DNA from: Gordonia sihwensis NBRC 108236 | GTDB lineage: Bacteria; Actinomycetota; Actinomycetes; Mycobacteriales; Mycobacteriaceae | DNA length: 64,000 bases | NCBI RefSeq assembly: GCF_000333035.1 | Contig: NZ_BANU01000006.1 | Location: 62,001-126,000, forward strand | Direction of reading: 5' to 3' | Shown here: one piece after another, positions 1 to 9,142 of the stretch | Numbering within the stretch: the stretch's first letter is position 1 | Layout of the letters: each line of letters starts with the position of its first letter | The notes under the pieces: model-generated | What the model was told of the DNA's origin: nothing | Databases searched by the model: none | Seen by the model: only the letters and a program-made list of their open reading frames with translations | Program-made: the position numbers and the translations under genes

Positions 1-536
1 GCACCCGACGAGCATGCCGAGACCGGGGTGATGACGCCGGCGCGTGCGCCGATGTTGAGACCTGCGACGGCCGCGGGCCCGTTGGGCATCGCCATCGAGA
101 CGGCCAGCGGCGACACCTTGCGGTAGTTGCCGGTGTCCTTCAGAGCTCGGTCGGCGTCGATCAGCGAGTCCGCGCCGCCGATGCCGGTGCCGAGAACCAC
201 GCCGAGCCGGTCGGGGTCGACCTCCGGCTCGCCGGCCTGCGCCCACAGGCGCTTGCTCATCACATGCGACATCCGCTCGACGTACGACATGCGTCGCGCC
301 TCGATGCGAGTCACTTCGTTGGTCGGGTCGTCGACGAGACGACCACCGATGCTGACCGGCAATTTGTACTGCTCGACGAAATCGTCGGTCAGCTCCCGAA
401 TGCCGGTCTTACCGGCGACGAGATTTTCCCAGGTCGTGTCGAGATCAGCTCCCAGGGGCGTGGTGGCGACCATGGAGGTCACCACCACGCTGGGGAACTC
501 TCCACCGCGAGTGGAAAAGTCACGCAGCTCGGTCAT
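1..536 (-). CDS. kasA: beta-ketoacyl-ACP synthase KasA, N-terminal part (cut by window edge)
   Basis: This is a FAS-II condensing enzyme that elongates meromycolate chains on AcpM by decarboxylative Claisen condensation with malonyl-AcpM. The visible 178 codons begin MTELRDFSTRGGEFPSVVVT and continue into the thiolase fold. Right at the window edge the motif VSACSSG places the nucleophilic Cys at residue 175, close to Cys171 of M. tuberculosis KasA. The His-His part of the catalytic triad lies outside the window. The ATG follows the acpM stop by one base, so the two are translationally coupled in a fabD-acpM-kasA operon. KasB cannot be excluded by family alone, but the place directly after acpM is the kasA place. 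Confidence 0.93.
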   Translation of the reverse strand, partial: MTELRDFSTRGGEFPSVVVTSMVATTPLGADLDTTWENLVAGKTGIRELTDDFVEQYKLPVSIGGRLVDDPTNEVTRIEARRMSYVERMSHVMSKRLWAQAGEPEVDPDRLGVVLGTGIGGADSLIDADRALKDTGNYRKVSPLAVSMAMPNGPAAVAGLNIGARAGVITPVSACSSG

Positions 537-537
537 G

Positions 538-840
538 CTACGCCTGGCCGCCCTCGATCTGGGCGGCGATGGCTGCAGCGGTCTCGGGGTTCTCGGCCTC
601 GAGCTTCTGGACGTAGGCGACGGTGTCGCCGACGGTGCGCAGGCTGGCGAGATCCTCGTCCGGAACCTTCACGCCGTACTTGTCCTCGACCTGGACGGCG
701 ATCTCCACCATCGACAGCGAGTCGATGTCCAGATCGTCGACGAACGACTTCTCCAGCGTCACCTCCGACGGCTCGATGCCGGTGACTTCCTCGATGATCT
801 CGGCGATGCCTGCGACGAGCTGTTCCTGAGTGGCGGCCAC
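538..840 (-). CDS. acpM: meromycolate extension acyl carrier protein AcpM
   Basis: This 100-residue acyl carrier protein carries growing acyl chains as phosphopantetheine thioesters between the cytosolic FAS-II enzymes. The attachment motif DIDSLSMVE puts the modified serine at residue 41. A four-helix ACP fold spans about residues 5-80, followed by an Ala/Glu-rich tail (ENPETAAAIAAQIEGG). That tail is longer than in a plain 78-residue ACP and is typical of AcpM, which handles very long chains. It lies between fabD and kasA on the minus strand, with a 107-base gap after fabD and one base before kasA. Confidence 0.95.
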   Translation of the reverse strand: MAATQEQLVAGIAEIIEEVTGIEPSEVTLEKSFVDDLDIDSLSMVEIAVQVEDKYGVKVPDEDLASLRTVGDTVAYVQKLEAENPETAAAIAAQIEGGQA

Positions 841-947
841 GGTGTGGCTCCCTTCTTCGTTTCTGTACTGCTATCTGGTTTTCCGGAGTCAGCGTGTGCT
901 GAGTGGACGGGCCGTGAGGCCTTCCGGGGGTCGGGTGCTGCCGACCG

Positions 948-1859
948 CTATCCAAGTCCTGGGAGGTCCTCCAGATCGGCGGGGACCTTGACGGCTCGCG
1001 AGGGCACGCCCTTCAATTCACGCTTGGCGATGCCCACGAGCGTCCCGCCCGGCGCGAGTTCGACGATCGCGTCGGTGCCCGCCTCGCGGAGGTAGTCCGA
1101 ACAGAGGTCCCAGCGTACGGGGCTGGTGACCTGAGTGACGAGTCGGCGCAGGGCTTCGGCGCCGGTGGGAACGGGGCGACCGTCTGCGTTCGAGAGCAGG
1201 GTCCGGGTGGGGTCGGCGGGCGTGATCTGCGCCGCTGCCTCGGCGAACGCGTCCTGCGCCGGTGCCATGAACCGAGTGTGGAACGCTCCGGCGACCGCCA
1301 GTTTGCGCGTGCGCGCCTTGGCAGGCGGCGCCGAGATCAGCTTGTCGATGGCGACGACCGAACCCGCGGCGACGATCTGTCCCCTCGCGTTGCGGTTGGC
1401 GGGCACGAGGTCGAGATCGTCGAGGAAGGCGAGCACCTCGGTCTCATCGCCGCCGAGGATCGCGGCCATGGTGGTCTCCTCCAGCGCGCAGGCCTTGGCC
1501 ATCTCGGCGCCACGCACGCCGGCCAGGATCATCGCCTCATCGGCCGTCAGGACGCCCGCGACGGCGGCGGCGGCGACCTCGCCGATCGAGTGTCCGGCGA
1601 TCACGACGTCCGCGGGCAACTCGCCGTGGCGGCGGCGGAACTCGTCGAACGAGAGCAGTGCGGAGGCGACCACGAGCGGCTGGGTGACCGCGGTATCGGT
1701 GATCTCCTCCGCCGTCGCTGTGGTTCCGAGGCGTTCGAGGTCGAGTCCGATGGCCTCGGACCACGCGGAGACGCGGTCACGAGCCCCGGGCAGCTCCAAC
1801 CATTCGGTGAGCATGCCGGGTGTCTGGGAGCCCTGGCCGGGCGCAAGCAACGAAAGCAC
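948..1859 (-). CDS. fabD: malonyl-CoA:ACP transacylase FabD
   Basis: FabD moves malonyl groups from CoA to AcpM and so feeds the FAS-II elongation cycle. Visible landmarks are the N-terminal LLAPGQGSQTPGM, the nucleophile elbow GHSIGE (Ser91 from the chosen start) and the catalytic His in VAGAFHTRF (about residue 194). Length is 303 aa, normal for the family. The frame could open at a GTG at 1874, but its only ribosome-binding-like AAAGG overlaps that codon. The GTG at 1859 matches the usual FabD N-terminus and has AAAGG upstream, so I prefer it. This is the first gene of the operon, and the palindrome at 1926-1944 lies in its promoter region. Confidence 0.94.
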   Translation of the reverse strand: MLSLLAPGQGSQTPGMLTEWLELPGARDRVSAWSEAIGLDLERLGTTATAEEITDTAVTQPLVVASALLSFDEFRRRHGELPADVVIAGHSIGEVAAAAVAGVLTADEAMILAGVRGAEMAKACALEETTMAAILGGDETEVLAFLDDLDLVPANRNARGQIVAAGSVVAIDKLISAPPAKARTRKLAVAGAFHTRFMAPAQDAFAEAAAQITPADPTRTLLSNADGRPVPTGAEALRRLVTQVTSPVRWDLCSDYLREAGTDAIVELAPGGTLVGIAKRELKGVPSRAVKVPADLEDLPGLG

Positions 1860-1925
1860 GTGACTAGGGAACACCTTTCAGCTGTGTCGTAGTGGTGTTG
1901 CTGGGTACGAACCTTGGCGGCGATA

Positions 1926-1944
1926 TTTGTAGGGTTCCTACAAA
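1926..1944 (-). promoter_or_regulatory. candidate MabR operator upstream of the FAS-II operon
   Basis: A perfect inverted repeat with 8-base arms TTTGTAGG and CCTACAAA, separated by GTT, lies 66 bases upstream of the preferred fabD start. Read as half sites it is TTTGT-N9-ACAAA. From memory, the MabR site described in mycobacteria is an inverted repeat of the same shape (TTTTGT-N9-ACAAAA). The adjacent divergence-free placement between mabR and fabD supports this. Binding by this organism's MabR is inferred. Confidence 0.75.
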
Positions 1945-2054
1945 AGTGACTCTGTCGGTGTTCCCATCGTCATCGGGTTGAGATCCGTTACGCGATCGAG
2001 TCTGACAAACACCGAACAGGGTCTATACGGCTACTTTGCCGTGACGAGTGTTAC

Positions 2055-3332
2055 TCAGGGGGCTGAATGGGGCGTTCCTTGATGGTTTCGTGCCAATCTC
2101 CCGATGGTCAGTGCGACACGCAGAACGAAAGCGTCTCGGGGGTTAGATGCGTCACGTCCGGTGATGTCGGCCACCTTCTTTAGGCGATACCGCACAGTAT
2201 TTGGATGGATATACAGTTCCCTGGCACAAGTTTCCACCTGGCCGCCGCTGTCGAGGTAGGCCTCGACGGTGTTGACGAGGGTCTCCGAACCGCTCAGGGG
2301 TTCCACGATCGTCTCGTCCATCGTCTCGATCGCTGAGCGGTCGCCGTTGAGCGCCCGCTCGGGAAGCAGATCCCAGCTGTAAGCCGGTCGCGGCGCGTTG
2401 GGCCATCCGACCACCGCCCGGAGTCCGGCCATGGCCTCGACGGCGCTCGCGTGGGCCGATCCCAGGTTGGGCGTGGTCGGGCCGATCACCACGGGACCCT
2501 CGGCGAAGTGCTCGAGGAGGTCGGTGAGAAAGCGGTCGGACGGCCGCAGCGGCCCCTCGACGATCGCGACGAGGGTGCTGCCCTGCACCACCGAGAGTGC
2601 GGCGCGGTCGTACTGTTTGGCGGTGTTGTGGAGCGTCAACGCGACCGACACGTTCTGTTCCGGGGGCGGAGATCCGACGATCACCGTCGCCGCGGCGTCG
2701 GTGGACCAGTTCAGTGCCGCCGCGCGCGAGAGCAACTGCGGGCCCTCGTCACCGCGCACCACGGCGTCGACCACGAGTGCCTCCATGCGCGAGTCCCACG
2801 CGCCACGCGACTCGGCGGCCGAGGCGTAGATCGCGGCGGCGGCGAATCCGATCTCCCGGCCGTACCGCAGCACCGATTCGGTGAGTGCGCGGAGCTGGGC
2901 GTCGTTCCGGGCCAGGAGCGGAAGCCACTTCTCGAAGAACTCCATCGCCACGCGCACCATCTCGACCGTCTGCAGCAGTGAGATGCGCCGGGCCAGGTCC
3001 TGGGGGACCACCTGGAATGCCTGGACGGTGAACTTGACGTTCCCCTCCGGGTCCTGGATCCACTCCACGAAGTTGACGACCGCCGTCTGGACCACCAACT
3101 GCACGCTGGCCCGCTGCGCCGCGTCGAGGTCGCTGAAATAGGGCAGTTGCTCGGACATCGAGTGGATCGCTTCGGTGGCCAGTCGGCCGCTGTACTGCTT
3201 CACGCGGCGCAGCAGGGTGTCGGGCAGCGCGTCGTGCACGGTGGCCGGCGCGGGCACGTGGGCGCCGCGCGCGCCGAAGACGTCGGTGGCGCGCGTCGTC
3301 TTCAGACGGGGGTCGGGTTCGGCATCAGGCAC
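2055..3332 (-). CDS. mabR: PucR-family transcriptional regulator of mycolate synthesis, MabR-like
   Basis: This is a 425-aa regulator expected to control the FAS-II operon just downstream, probably in response to acyl-CoA chain length, as known for mycobacterial MabR. The C-terminal PucR-type helix-turn-helix is clear: about residues 350-410 include VETCARELYIHPNTVRYRLKKV, followed by an arginine-rich end. The N-terminal two thirds look like the alpha-helical/GGDEF-like sensory region of PucR proteins. The start is a GTG (GTGCCTGATGCC). The gene lies between aceE and fabD, exactly as Rv2242 lies between Rv2241 and Rv2243. It is not divergent from fabD; both run on the minus strand with about 195 bases between them. 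Confidence 0.88.
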   Translation of the reverse strand: MPDAEPDPRLKTTRATDVFGARGAHVPAPATVHDALPDTLLRRVKQYSGRLATEAIHSMSEQLPYFSDLDAAQRASVQLVVQTAVVNFVEWIQDPEGNVKFTVQAFQVVPQDLARRISLLQTVEMVRVAMEFFEKWLPLLARNDAQLRALTESVLRYGREIGFAAAAIYASAAESRGAWDSRMEALVVDAVVRGDEGPQLLSRAAALNWSTDAAATVIVGSPPPEQNVSVALTLHNTAKQYDRAALSVVQGSTLVAIVEGPLRPSDRFLTDLLEHFAEGPVVIGPTTPNLGSAHASAVEAMAGLRAVVGWPNAPRPAYSWDLLPERALNGDRSAIETMDETIVEPLSGSETLVNTVEAYLDSGGQVETCARELYIHPNTVRYRLKKVADITGRDASNPRDAFVLRVALTIGRLARNHQGTPHSAP

Positions 3333-3443
3333 GGATTCAATGTAGACCGCTCGCGACCCGCTGTGGCCGGGTCGTATCGGCCGGCCGGACTGGGCCGATG
3401 GTCGCGGGCGCTGTCCGTCGAACGTCCCCCCGCGCCGAGACGA

Positions 3444-3478
3444 CCGAACGCCGGCGACGCGAGGTCGCCGGCGTTCGG
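3444..3478 (-). terminator. hairpin terminator after aceE
   Basis: Perfect 15-bp arms (CCGAACGCCGGCGAC and its complement) enclose a 5-base loop. It starts 13 bases beyond the aceE stop and lies before the mabR start. There is no T-run, as is common for actinobacterial terminators. Confidence 0.75.
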
Positions 3479-3491
3479 GTGGTCGGACCGG

Positions 3492-6278
3492 TCAGGCGAC
3501 GCCGGGGTCGCTGGTCTGCTCGGGAGCAGCCGAGACGTCGTCGATCTGGTACTTCCGGGCGGCGTCGGCCGCGACGGTGCGGTCGATCTTGCCGTCGCGG
3601 GCCAGCGCCACCAGTACTCCGACGACGATGGATTCGGCGTCGATATTGAAGTAGCGGCGTGCGGCGGGGCGGGTGTCGGAGAATCCGAAGCCGTCGGCGC
3701 CGAGGGTGAGATACGTCCCCGGAACGTACGCGCGGATCTGTTCCTGGACGCCGCGCATGTAGTCCGAGACGCCGACGAACGGGCCCTTGGCGTACTGCAG
3801 CACCTCGGTGAGGTACGGCCGCGTCGACGACCCCGGGTTGCGCAGTTCGGCCCGATCGGCTGCGATGCCGTCGCGGGCGAGCTCCGACCACGAGGTCACC
3901 GAGTACACGTCGGCGGCCACGTCCCACTCCTGCGCCAGCAGGTCCTGGGCGCGCAGGGCATCGCCCATCGTGACGCCCGAGACGAGGATGTTCGCGAAGT
4001 GCGCCGCGGGCTGCGGTGCCCTCCGGTACCGGTAGATGCCCTTGAGCAGCCCCGCGACGTCCAGATCCTCCGGCTCGGCCGGCTGGGTGATGGGCTCGTT
4101 GTAGACGGTCACGTAGTAGAAGACGTTCTCCGCATCCGGACCGTACATGCGCTCGAGACCGTCGACGACGATGTGCGAGAGCTCGTACGCGAACGCCGGG
4201 TCGTAGGAGACGGCGCCCGGGTTGGTCGCGGCGAGCAGCGGAGAGTGTCCGTCGGCGTGCTGCAGACCCTCACCGGTCAGCGTGGTGCGGCCCGCGGTGG
4301 CTCCGATGACGAATCCCCGGGCCATCTGGTCGGCCGCGGCCCAGAGACCGTCGCCGGTCCGCTGGAAGCCGAACATCGAATAGAAGATGTACAGCGGGAT
4401 CATCGGCTCGCCGTGCGTGGCGTACGACGTGCCGACCGCGGTGAAGCTGGCTGTGGAACCGGCCTCGTTGATGCCCTCGTGCAGGATCCGGCCGTTCTCC
4501 GCCTCCTTGTAGGCGAGCATCAGTTCGGCGTCGACGGACGTGTAGTTCTGGCCGTGCGGGTTGTAGATCTTCAGGGTGGGGAACCAGGAGTCCATGCCGA
4601 AGGTCCGGGCCTCGTCCGGGATGATCGGAACGATGCGCTTGCCGACCTCCTTGTCGCGCAGGAGCTCCTTGAAGATGCGGACCAGCGCCATGGTGGTCGC
4701 CACCTGCTGGTTGCCCGAGCCCGATGCCACGGCCTTGAGGGCGGGTGCCGGATCGGCCTGCAGCGGCTTGGCCGCCACCTTGCGGCTCGGGACGAATCCG
4801 CCGAGCTGCTTGCGCCGTTCCAGCATGTACTGGATCTCCGGAGAGTCCATACCCGGGTGGTAGTACGGCGGCAGGTACGGGTCGGCCTCGAGCTGCGCAT
4901 CGGTGATCGGCACATGCGCGGTGTCGCGGAAGGCCTTCAGATCGTCGAGCGTCATCTTCTTCATCTGGTGGGTCGCGTTGCGGCCCTCGAAGTGCTTGCC
5001 GAGCGTGTAGCCCTTGATCGTCTTCGCCAGGATCACCGTGGGCTGTCCCTTGTGGGCCATGGCGGCGGCGTATGCGGCGTAGATCTTGCGGTAGTCGTGA
5101 CCGCCGCGCTTGAGGTTCCAGATGTCCTCGTCCGAGAGATCGTTGACGAGTTCCTTGGTGCGCGGATCACGGCCGAAGAAGTGGTCGCGGATGAACGCGC
5201 CGTCGTTGGCCCGGTAGGTCTGGTAGTCGCCGTCGGTGGTGCGGTTCATCAGGTTGACCAGCGCACCCTCCTTGTCGGCGTGCAGCAGATCGTCCCACTC
5301 GCGGCCCCACACCACCTTGATGACGTTCCAGCCCGCGCCGCGGAAGAACGACTCCAGTTCCTGGATGATCTTTCCGTTGCCGCGGACCGGGCCGTCGAGC
5401 CGCTGCAGATTGCAGTTGATGACGAAGGTCAGGTTGTCGAGCCCGTCGATGGCGGCGACCTGCGCCAGACCGCGCGACTCGGGCTCGTCCATCTCACCGT
5501 CGCCGAGGAACGCCCATACGTGCTGGTCGGAGGTGTCCTTGATGCCGTTCGCGTGCAGGTATTTGTTGAACCGGGCCTGGTAGATCGCGTTCATCGGGCC
5601 CAGGCCCATCGAGACGGTGGGGAACTGCCAGAACTCCGGCATCAACCGGGGATGCGGGTACGACGGCAGCCCGCCGCCTTCGCCGGCGTGGCTCTGCTCC
5701 TGACGGAAGCCGTCGAGCCGCGCCTGGTCGATGCGTCCTTCCAGGAAGGCGCGCGCGTAGATGCCGGGTGAGGCGTGGCCCTGGATGAAGACCTGGTCGC
5801 CGCCGCCGGGATGATCCTGGCCGCGGAAGAAGTAGTTGAAGCCGACTTCGTAGAGCGAGGCGGACGACGCGTACGTCGAGATGTGGCCGCCCACGCCGAT
5901 GCCGGGCCGCTGCGCTCGGTGGACCATGATCGCGGCGTTCCACCGGATGAAGGCGCGGTAGCGGCGCTCCAGATCCTCGTCCCCGGGGAACTCGGGTTCC
6001 AGTTCGGTCGGGATCGTGTTGACGTAGTCGGTGTTCGTCAACGCGGGGATGCCCACACGCTTGTCCTCCGCGCGTTCCAGAATGCGCAGCATGAGGTACC
6101 GCGCGCGCTCGGGGCCCGCGTCGGCGAGCATGGCGTCGAAGGACTCGAGCCACTCGTCGGTCTCCGTGGGGTCGTTGTCGACCAGGTAGGACGCGACGCC
6201 GTCCCGAATGACCTGAACGCGGCTCCCGCTCGACGCCGGCGCGCCGGCCTTGTCGGTGCCGGCGATCTGATCAGTCAC
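3492..6278 (-). CDS. aceE: pyruvate dehydrogenase E1 component, homodimeric type
   Basis: AceE decarboxylates pyruvate with thiamine diphosphate and passes the acetyl group to the lipoyl arm of the E2 (DlaT, encoded here at 53-55 kb). The 928-aa length fits the homodimeric E1 family. Early landmarks are [14 protein letters not shown] and the conserved [21 protein letters not shown]. The ThDP motif starts [12 protein letters not shown] at residue 259 and ends with the Asn of VINCN about 27-29 residues on. The open frame extends upstream to 6407, but the GTG at 6278 (protein [12 protein letters not shown]) is preceded by GGTGG at good distance and matches the family N-terminus. The gene lies next to mabR as in mycobacteria. 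Confidence 0.95.
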   Translation of the reverse strand: MTDQIAGTDKAGAPASSGSRVQVIRDGVASYLVDNDPTETDEWLESFDAMLADAGPERARYLMLRILERAEDKRVGIPALTNTDYVNTIPTELEPEFPGDEDLERRYRAFIRWNAAIMVHRAQRPGIGVGGHISTYASSASLYEVGFNYFFRGQDHPGGGDQVFIQGHASPGIYARAFLEGRIDQARLDGFRQEQSHAGEGGGLPSYPHPRLMPEFWQFPTVSMGLGPMNAIYQARFNKYLHANGIKDTSDQHVWAFLGDGEMDEPESRGLAQVAAIDGLDNLTFVINCNLQRLDGPVRGNGKIIQELESFFRGAGWNVIKVVWGREWDDLLHADKEGALVNLMNRTTDGDYQTYRANDGAFIRDHFFGRDPRTKELVNDLSDEDIWNLKRGGHDYRKIYAAYAAAMAHKGQPTVILAKTIKGYTLGKHFEGRNATHQMKKMTLDDLKAFRDTAHVPITDAQLEADPYLPPYYHPGMDSPEIQYMLERRKQLGGFVPSRKVAAKPLQADPAPALKAVASGSGNQQVATTMALVRIFKELLRDKEVGKRIVPIIPDEARTFGMDSWFPTLKIYNPHGQNYTSVDAELMLAYKEAENGRILHEGINEAGSTASFTAVGTSYATHGEPMIPLYIFYSMFGFQRTGDGLWAAADQMARGFVIGATAGRTTLTGEGLQHADGHSPLLAATNPGAVSYDPAFAYELSHIVVDGLERMYGPDAENVFYYVTVYNEPITQPAEPEDLDVAGLLKGIYRYRRAPQPAAHFANILVSGVTMGDALRAQDLLAQEWDVAADVYSVTSWSELARDGIAADRAELRNPGSSTRPYLTEVLQYAKGPFVGVSDYMRGVQEQIRAYVPGTYLTLGADGFGFSDTRPAARRYFNIDAESIVVGVLVALARDGKIDRTVAADAARKYQIDDVSAAPEQTSDPGVA

Positions 6279-6502
6279 TGTCTGCCACCTATCTCGCAGT
6301 CCACCGAAGCGATTGCCGCCGCGAACTGCATGTCGGGGCCGCCGGGGTGGGGCGGCCGGATACGTGCCGCGGAACGATGGTGCGGCCTTGCCTATATCGT
6401 GCCGCAAATCACCGGCCCTGGCGCAAGATGTGTCCAGTCACATGCCGCTCGGGTGCGGTAGCGTCGGCGTATCCGCTGCTTCTCTCCCGAAAGGGGGACC
6501 TC

Positions 6503-7027
6503 GTGGGCCGGACGGCTCGGTCGATCGTGGTCGCGGCGACGGCGCTGACCGCTGTCGCCGCCGTCCCGGCGTGCTCATCGGACGACGAGTCGCCGAGTCC
6601 GACGGTCTCGGTCGGCACGGTCACCAGGACCGTCGCCCGCGCGGGATCCTCCGAAGCGGAGAAGGTCGCCGTCGTCCGATTGTGCCAGCAGGTGATCACT
6701 TCGGCCGGTGTGATGGCACGCGATTACAACGCCTTCGTCAAACGCCTCAACGAGGTCCAGGATTACGAGAAGGTCGGATCCGAGGACCGCTGGGCGGTCG
6801 ACACTCTCGACACGGGCGCCGAGGAAGTCCGCAAGGCCGTCTCGCCCGAGGTGCCGGAGAAGGTCGACGCGCAGGTGGAGGCGTTCGTCGCCAGTGCCGA
6901 ACGCCTGGCCGAGCAGATTCAGGCGAAGCGGCGCCAAGCGCTCAACGGCGCCTCCGACAGATGGGACGCGGACCGTACCGCACTACTCGACACGTGCGCG
7001 GGGTATCTCCCCGCGGGATCGGCGTGA
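6503..7027 (+). CDS. secreted lipoprotein of unknown function
   Basis: A 174-aa protein with a lipoprotein signal: basic VGRTARS, a hydrophobic stretch, then the lipobox VPAC (Cys about residue 25) followed by acidic/Ser-rich SSDDESPSP. The mature part is mostly helical (VQDYEKVGSEDRWAV...VDAQVEAFVASAERLAEQIQ) and carries two further cysteines, in VRLCQQV and LLDTCAGYL, which may form a disulfide. The GTG start has AAAGGGGG 5 bases upstream. It sits at the place of Rv2240c between aceE and the DUF3052 gene. I do not recognise a functional domain. Confidence 0.75.
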   Translation: MGRTARSIVVAATALTAVAAVPACSSDDESPSPTVSVGTVTRTVARAGSSEAEKVAVVRLCQQVITSAGVMARDYNAFVKRLNEVQDYEKVGSEDRWAVDTLDTGAEEVRKAVSPEVPEKVDAQVEAFVASAERLAEQIQAKRRQALNGASDRWDADRTALLDTCAGYLPAGSA

Positions 7028-7194
7028 ACCGTCCCGAATCCGTTGCAGAGAAGCCCCAATCCCGTACTTCGGGCGGTTAGACACTGTGCTCGGGGGTAGT
7101 TTGCCTTTACGCTGTCACATAAGTTGCGCCGTCGTGGCGTGGCTCGGCACGTGCGGAATGCACGGCCCGCTACATCGAATGGAGGTCGTACGCG

Positions 7195-7611
7195 GTGGTA
7201 ACCGCCCCAGAAGGCAGGGCTGTCAAGCTCGGTTTCACCAACGGCATGGTGGTGCAGGAGATCGGGTGGGACGAGGACACCGACGATGATCTCCGAATCG
7301 AGATCGAGGACGCGATCGATGCCGAGATGCTCGACGACGATGCGGACGACGTCATGGACGCCGTGGTGCTGTGGTGGCGCGACGACGACGGAGACCTCGT
7401 CGACGCGCTGATGGACGCGATCGGTCCGCTCGCCGAAGGCGGGTTCATCTGGGTGCTGTCGCCGAAGACCGGCCGCGACGGTTACGTCGATCCCAGCGAG
7501 ATCGCGGAGGCCGCGCCGACCGCCGGACTCACGCAGACCTCCGTCGTCAATCTCGGAGACTGGTCCGGCGCCCGTCTGGTCACGCCGAAGGCGCGCGCGG
7601 GTAAGCGCTGA
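7195..7611 (+). CDS. DUF3052 family protein
   Basis: A 138-aa soluble, strongly acidic protein of the actinobacterial DUF3052 family (Rv2239c position). Typical stretches are KLGFTNGMVVQEIGWDEDTDDDLR and VLWWRDDDGDLVDALMDA, ending in a basic tail. The family's biochemical role is not known to me. The GTG start has GGAGGT 8 bases upstream. Its stop codon overlaps the ahpE ATG by one base (TGATG), so the two are coupled, which suggests a link to peroxide defence or only co-expression. Confidence 0.82.
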   Translation: MVTAPEGRAVKLGFTNGMVVQEIGWDEDTDDDLRIEIEDAIDAEMLDDDADDVMDAVVLWWRDDDGDLVDALMDAIGPLAEGGFIWVLSPKTGRDGYVDPSEIAEAAPTAGLTQTSVVNLGDWSGARLVTPKARAGKR

Positions 7612-8093
7612 TGGCCGCTCAGTCGGTGGCCGCACCCCTCGCGACGGGGACTCTCGCCCCGGATTTCGAGTTGCGGGACCAGAACAATCAGGTCGTCAAG
7701 CTCTCCGCGCTGCGCGACCGCAATGTGCTGATCGTCTTCTTCCCGCTGGCCTTCACCGGCACGTGCGAAGGCGAACTCGGCTTTCTGCGCGACAATCTGC
7801 CGCGTTTCGACAACGACGACGTCACCGTGGTCACGGTGTCGGTGGGCCCGCCCCCGACTCACAAGGTGTGGTCGTCGGCGCAGGGTTTCCTGTTCCCGAT
7901 CCTCTCGGACTTCTGGCCGCACGGTGCGGTGGCGGAGGCGTACGGCGTCTTCGACGCCGAGCGCGGCTTCGCCAATCGCGGGACGTTCGTTGTCGGGCGC
8001 GACGGTGTCGTGGCGTACTCGGCGATGGTCGGTCCGGGCGAACAGCGCGGCGACGAGACCTGGGACGCGGCGTTGGCGGCTGTCGCGCAGTAG
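7611..8093 (+). CDS. ahpE: AhpE-type peroxiredoxin
   Basis: A 160-aa cytosolic thiol peroxidase that reduces peroxides and peroxynitrite. The active-site motif PLAFTGTCEGEL shows the peroxidatic Cys52 with the usual Thr three residues before it. I see no resolving cysteine, in agreement with the one-Cys AhpE group, which is recycled by mycothiol/mycoredoxin in related species. The thioredoxin fold opens with APDFELRDQNNQVVKLS. It is translated from an ATG overlapping the DUF3052 stop, the same pair seen as Rv2239c-Rv2238c. Confidence 0.92.
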   Translation: MAAQSVAAPLATGTLAPDFELRDQNNQVVKLSALRDRNVLIVFFPLAFTGTCEGELGFLRDNLPRFDNDDVTVVTVSVGPPPTHKVWSSAQGFLFPILSDFWPHGAVAEAYGVFDAERGFANRGTFVVGRDGVVAYSAMVGPGEQRGDETWDAALAAVAQ

Positions 8094-8142
8094 CGCCGTT
8101 CCACCGGTCAGGCCGCGTGACGGTGTGACCGAGGCGCCGGGC

Positions 8143-9021
8143 TCAGCGCCGGGGGAACGAGGTGGCCAGCGCGGTCGCGAGCAGGCGGTTGCGCTGAATC
8201 ATCGCGTCCGGGGTGTAGTGCACCCCGTCGACGTACCAGGACCGGTCCGTATGCGCGGCGAAGTCGTAGACCCGCAGGTTCGGGTAGCGGTGCGCAGCAC
8301 GGCGGAGCGCCGCGTTGAATGCGCGCATGTGTGCGTCGGCGTACTGGGGTAGGGCTCCGTCGCCCGTGCGCACCGTGGGCCAGAGAACCGGTCGGCCGGC
8401 CAGACGGTGCATCACCAGGTCGATGCGGCGGTCGGCGCTGATATGACTGCCCTCCGCGATGCGTGCCGCGTCGTTGGCTCCGAGTGCGATGACCCAGCAG
8501 CCGTCGTGGCCGCGGCGGCGTTGATCGTCGATCGCTTCGAGTCCGCTGGGGCGGCCGCCGGCCGGTTCGACGACCGCACGGCCGTTGGCCGCGTCGAGAT
8601 AGACCTTCTTCGCGCCCACGCGCCGGTACTGGGGGGTCATGCGGTCGGTGGGGCTGGGCACGCGAAGCGAGTTGTCCAGACCCACCGACGTCGAATCGCC
8701 GATCTGAATCACGGTGTTGCACATCGTCTTCTGATTCGGGCGCGGCAGGTTCTGAGTGCCGGATCCGAGCGGATGAGTCAGCACCCAGAGGTACGACGGA
8801 ACGTCGAACGGTGTGTCGGAGACTCCGCGCTGCGTGCTCAGATTCTGAGTGATGATCCGGGAGACGGCGTCGAGCGTTCCGGCGACGTCGGTCTTGGCCG
8901 ACGCCGCGGGCGCGACGATCGTCGTTACGGCGGCCGCCGCGATGACAGCAGCAGTGAGTCGCCGCCCGCGGCGGAAGCGCGTGCGGCGGCGGTCGTCGGT
9001 AACAGGAGTCTCAGTAGTCAC
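8143..9021 (-). CDS. secreted SGNH/GDSL-family hydrolase
   Basis: A probable exported esterase of about 292 aa. After a basic N-region (DDRRRTRFRRGRR) comes a hydrophobic segment ending APAASA, a likely signal-peptidase site. The SGNH blocks are visible: IQIGDSTSVG (block I, nucleophile Ser), VIALGANDAA (block III, GxND) and YVDGVHYTPD (block V, Asp and His). The substrate is unknown; cell-envelope acyl esters are plausible. The start is uncertain: I use the GTG at 9021, though the frame is open to 9060 and no clear ribosome-binding site is seen. The gene converges on ahpE and has no counterpart in the M. tuberculosis order. Confidence 0.78.
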   Translation of the reverse strand: MTTETPVTDDRRRTRFRRGRRLTAAVIAAAAVTTIVAPAASAKTDVAGTLDAVSRIITQNLSTQRGVSDTPFDVPSYLWVLTHPLGSGTQNLPRPNQKTMCNTVIQIGDSTSVGLDNSLRVPSPTDRMTPQYRRVGAKKVYLDAANGRAVVEPAGGRPSGLEAIDDQRRRGHDGCWVIALGANDAARIAEGSHISADRRIDLVMHRLAGRPVLWPTVRTGDGALPQYADAHMRAFNAALRRAAHRYPNLRVYDFAAHTDRSWYVDGVHYTPDAMIQRNRLLATALATSFPRR

Positions 9022-9142
9022 AACAATTACATTGCACCGGACGTGCGACACTCGCCGCAACGCCCGAGCGTGTCGGTTGAGTCACAGTACCCGGTCGAGT
9101 CGAACGTGGTCCCGGCGTCGGCGGGCGGGGGACCGGGAGAGC

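Noticed and set aside
3147-5771. 874-codon open frame opposite aceE
   Set aside because: It is the antisense shadow of aceE in a GC-rich genome; the minus-strand frame has clear AceE motifs and the plus frame has low-complexity Arg/Val/Gly composition.
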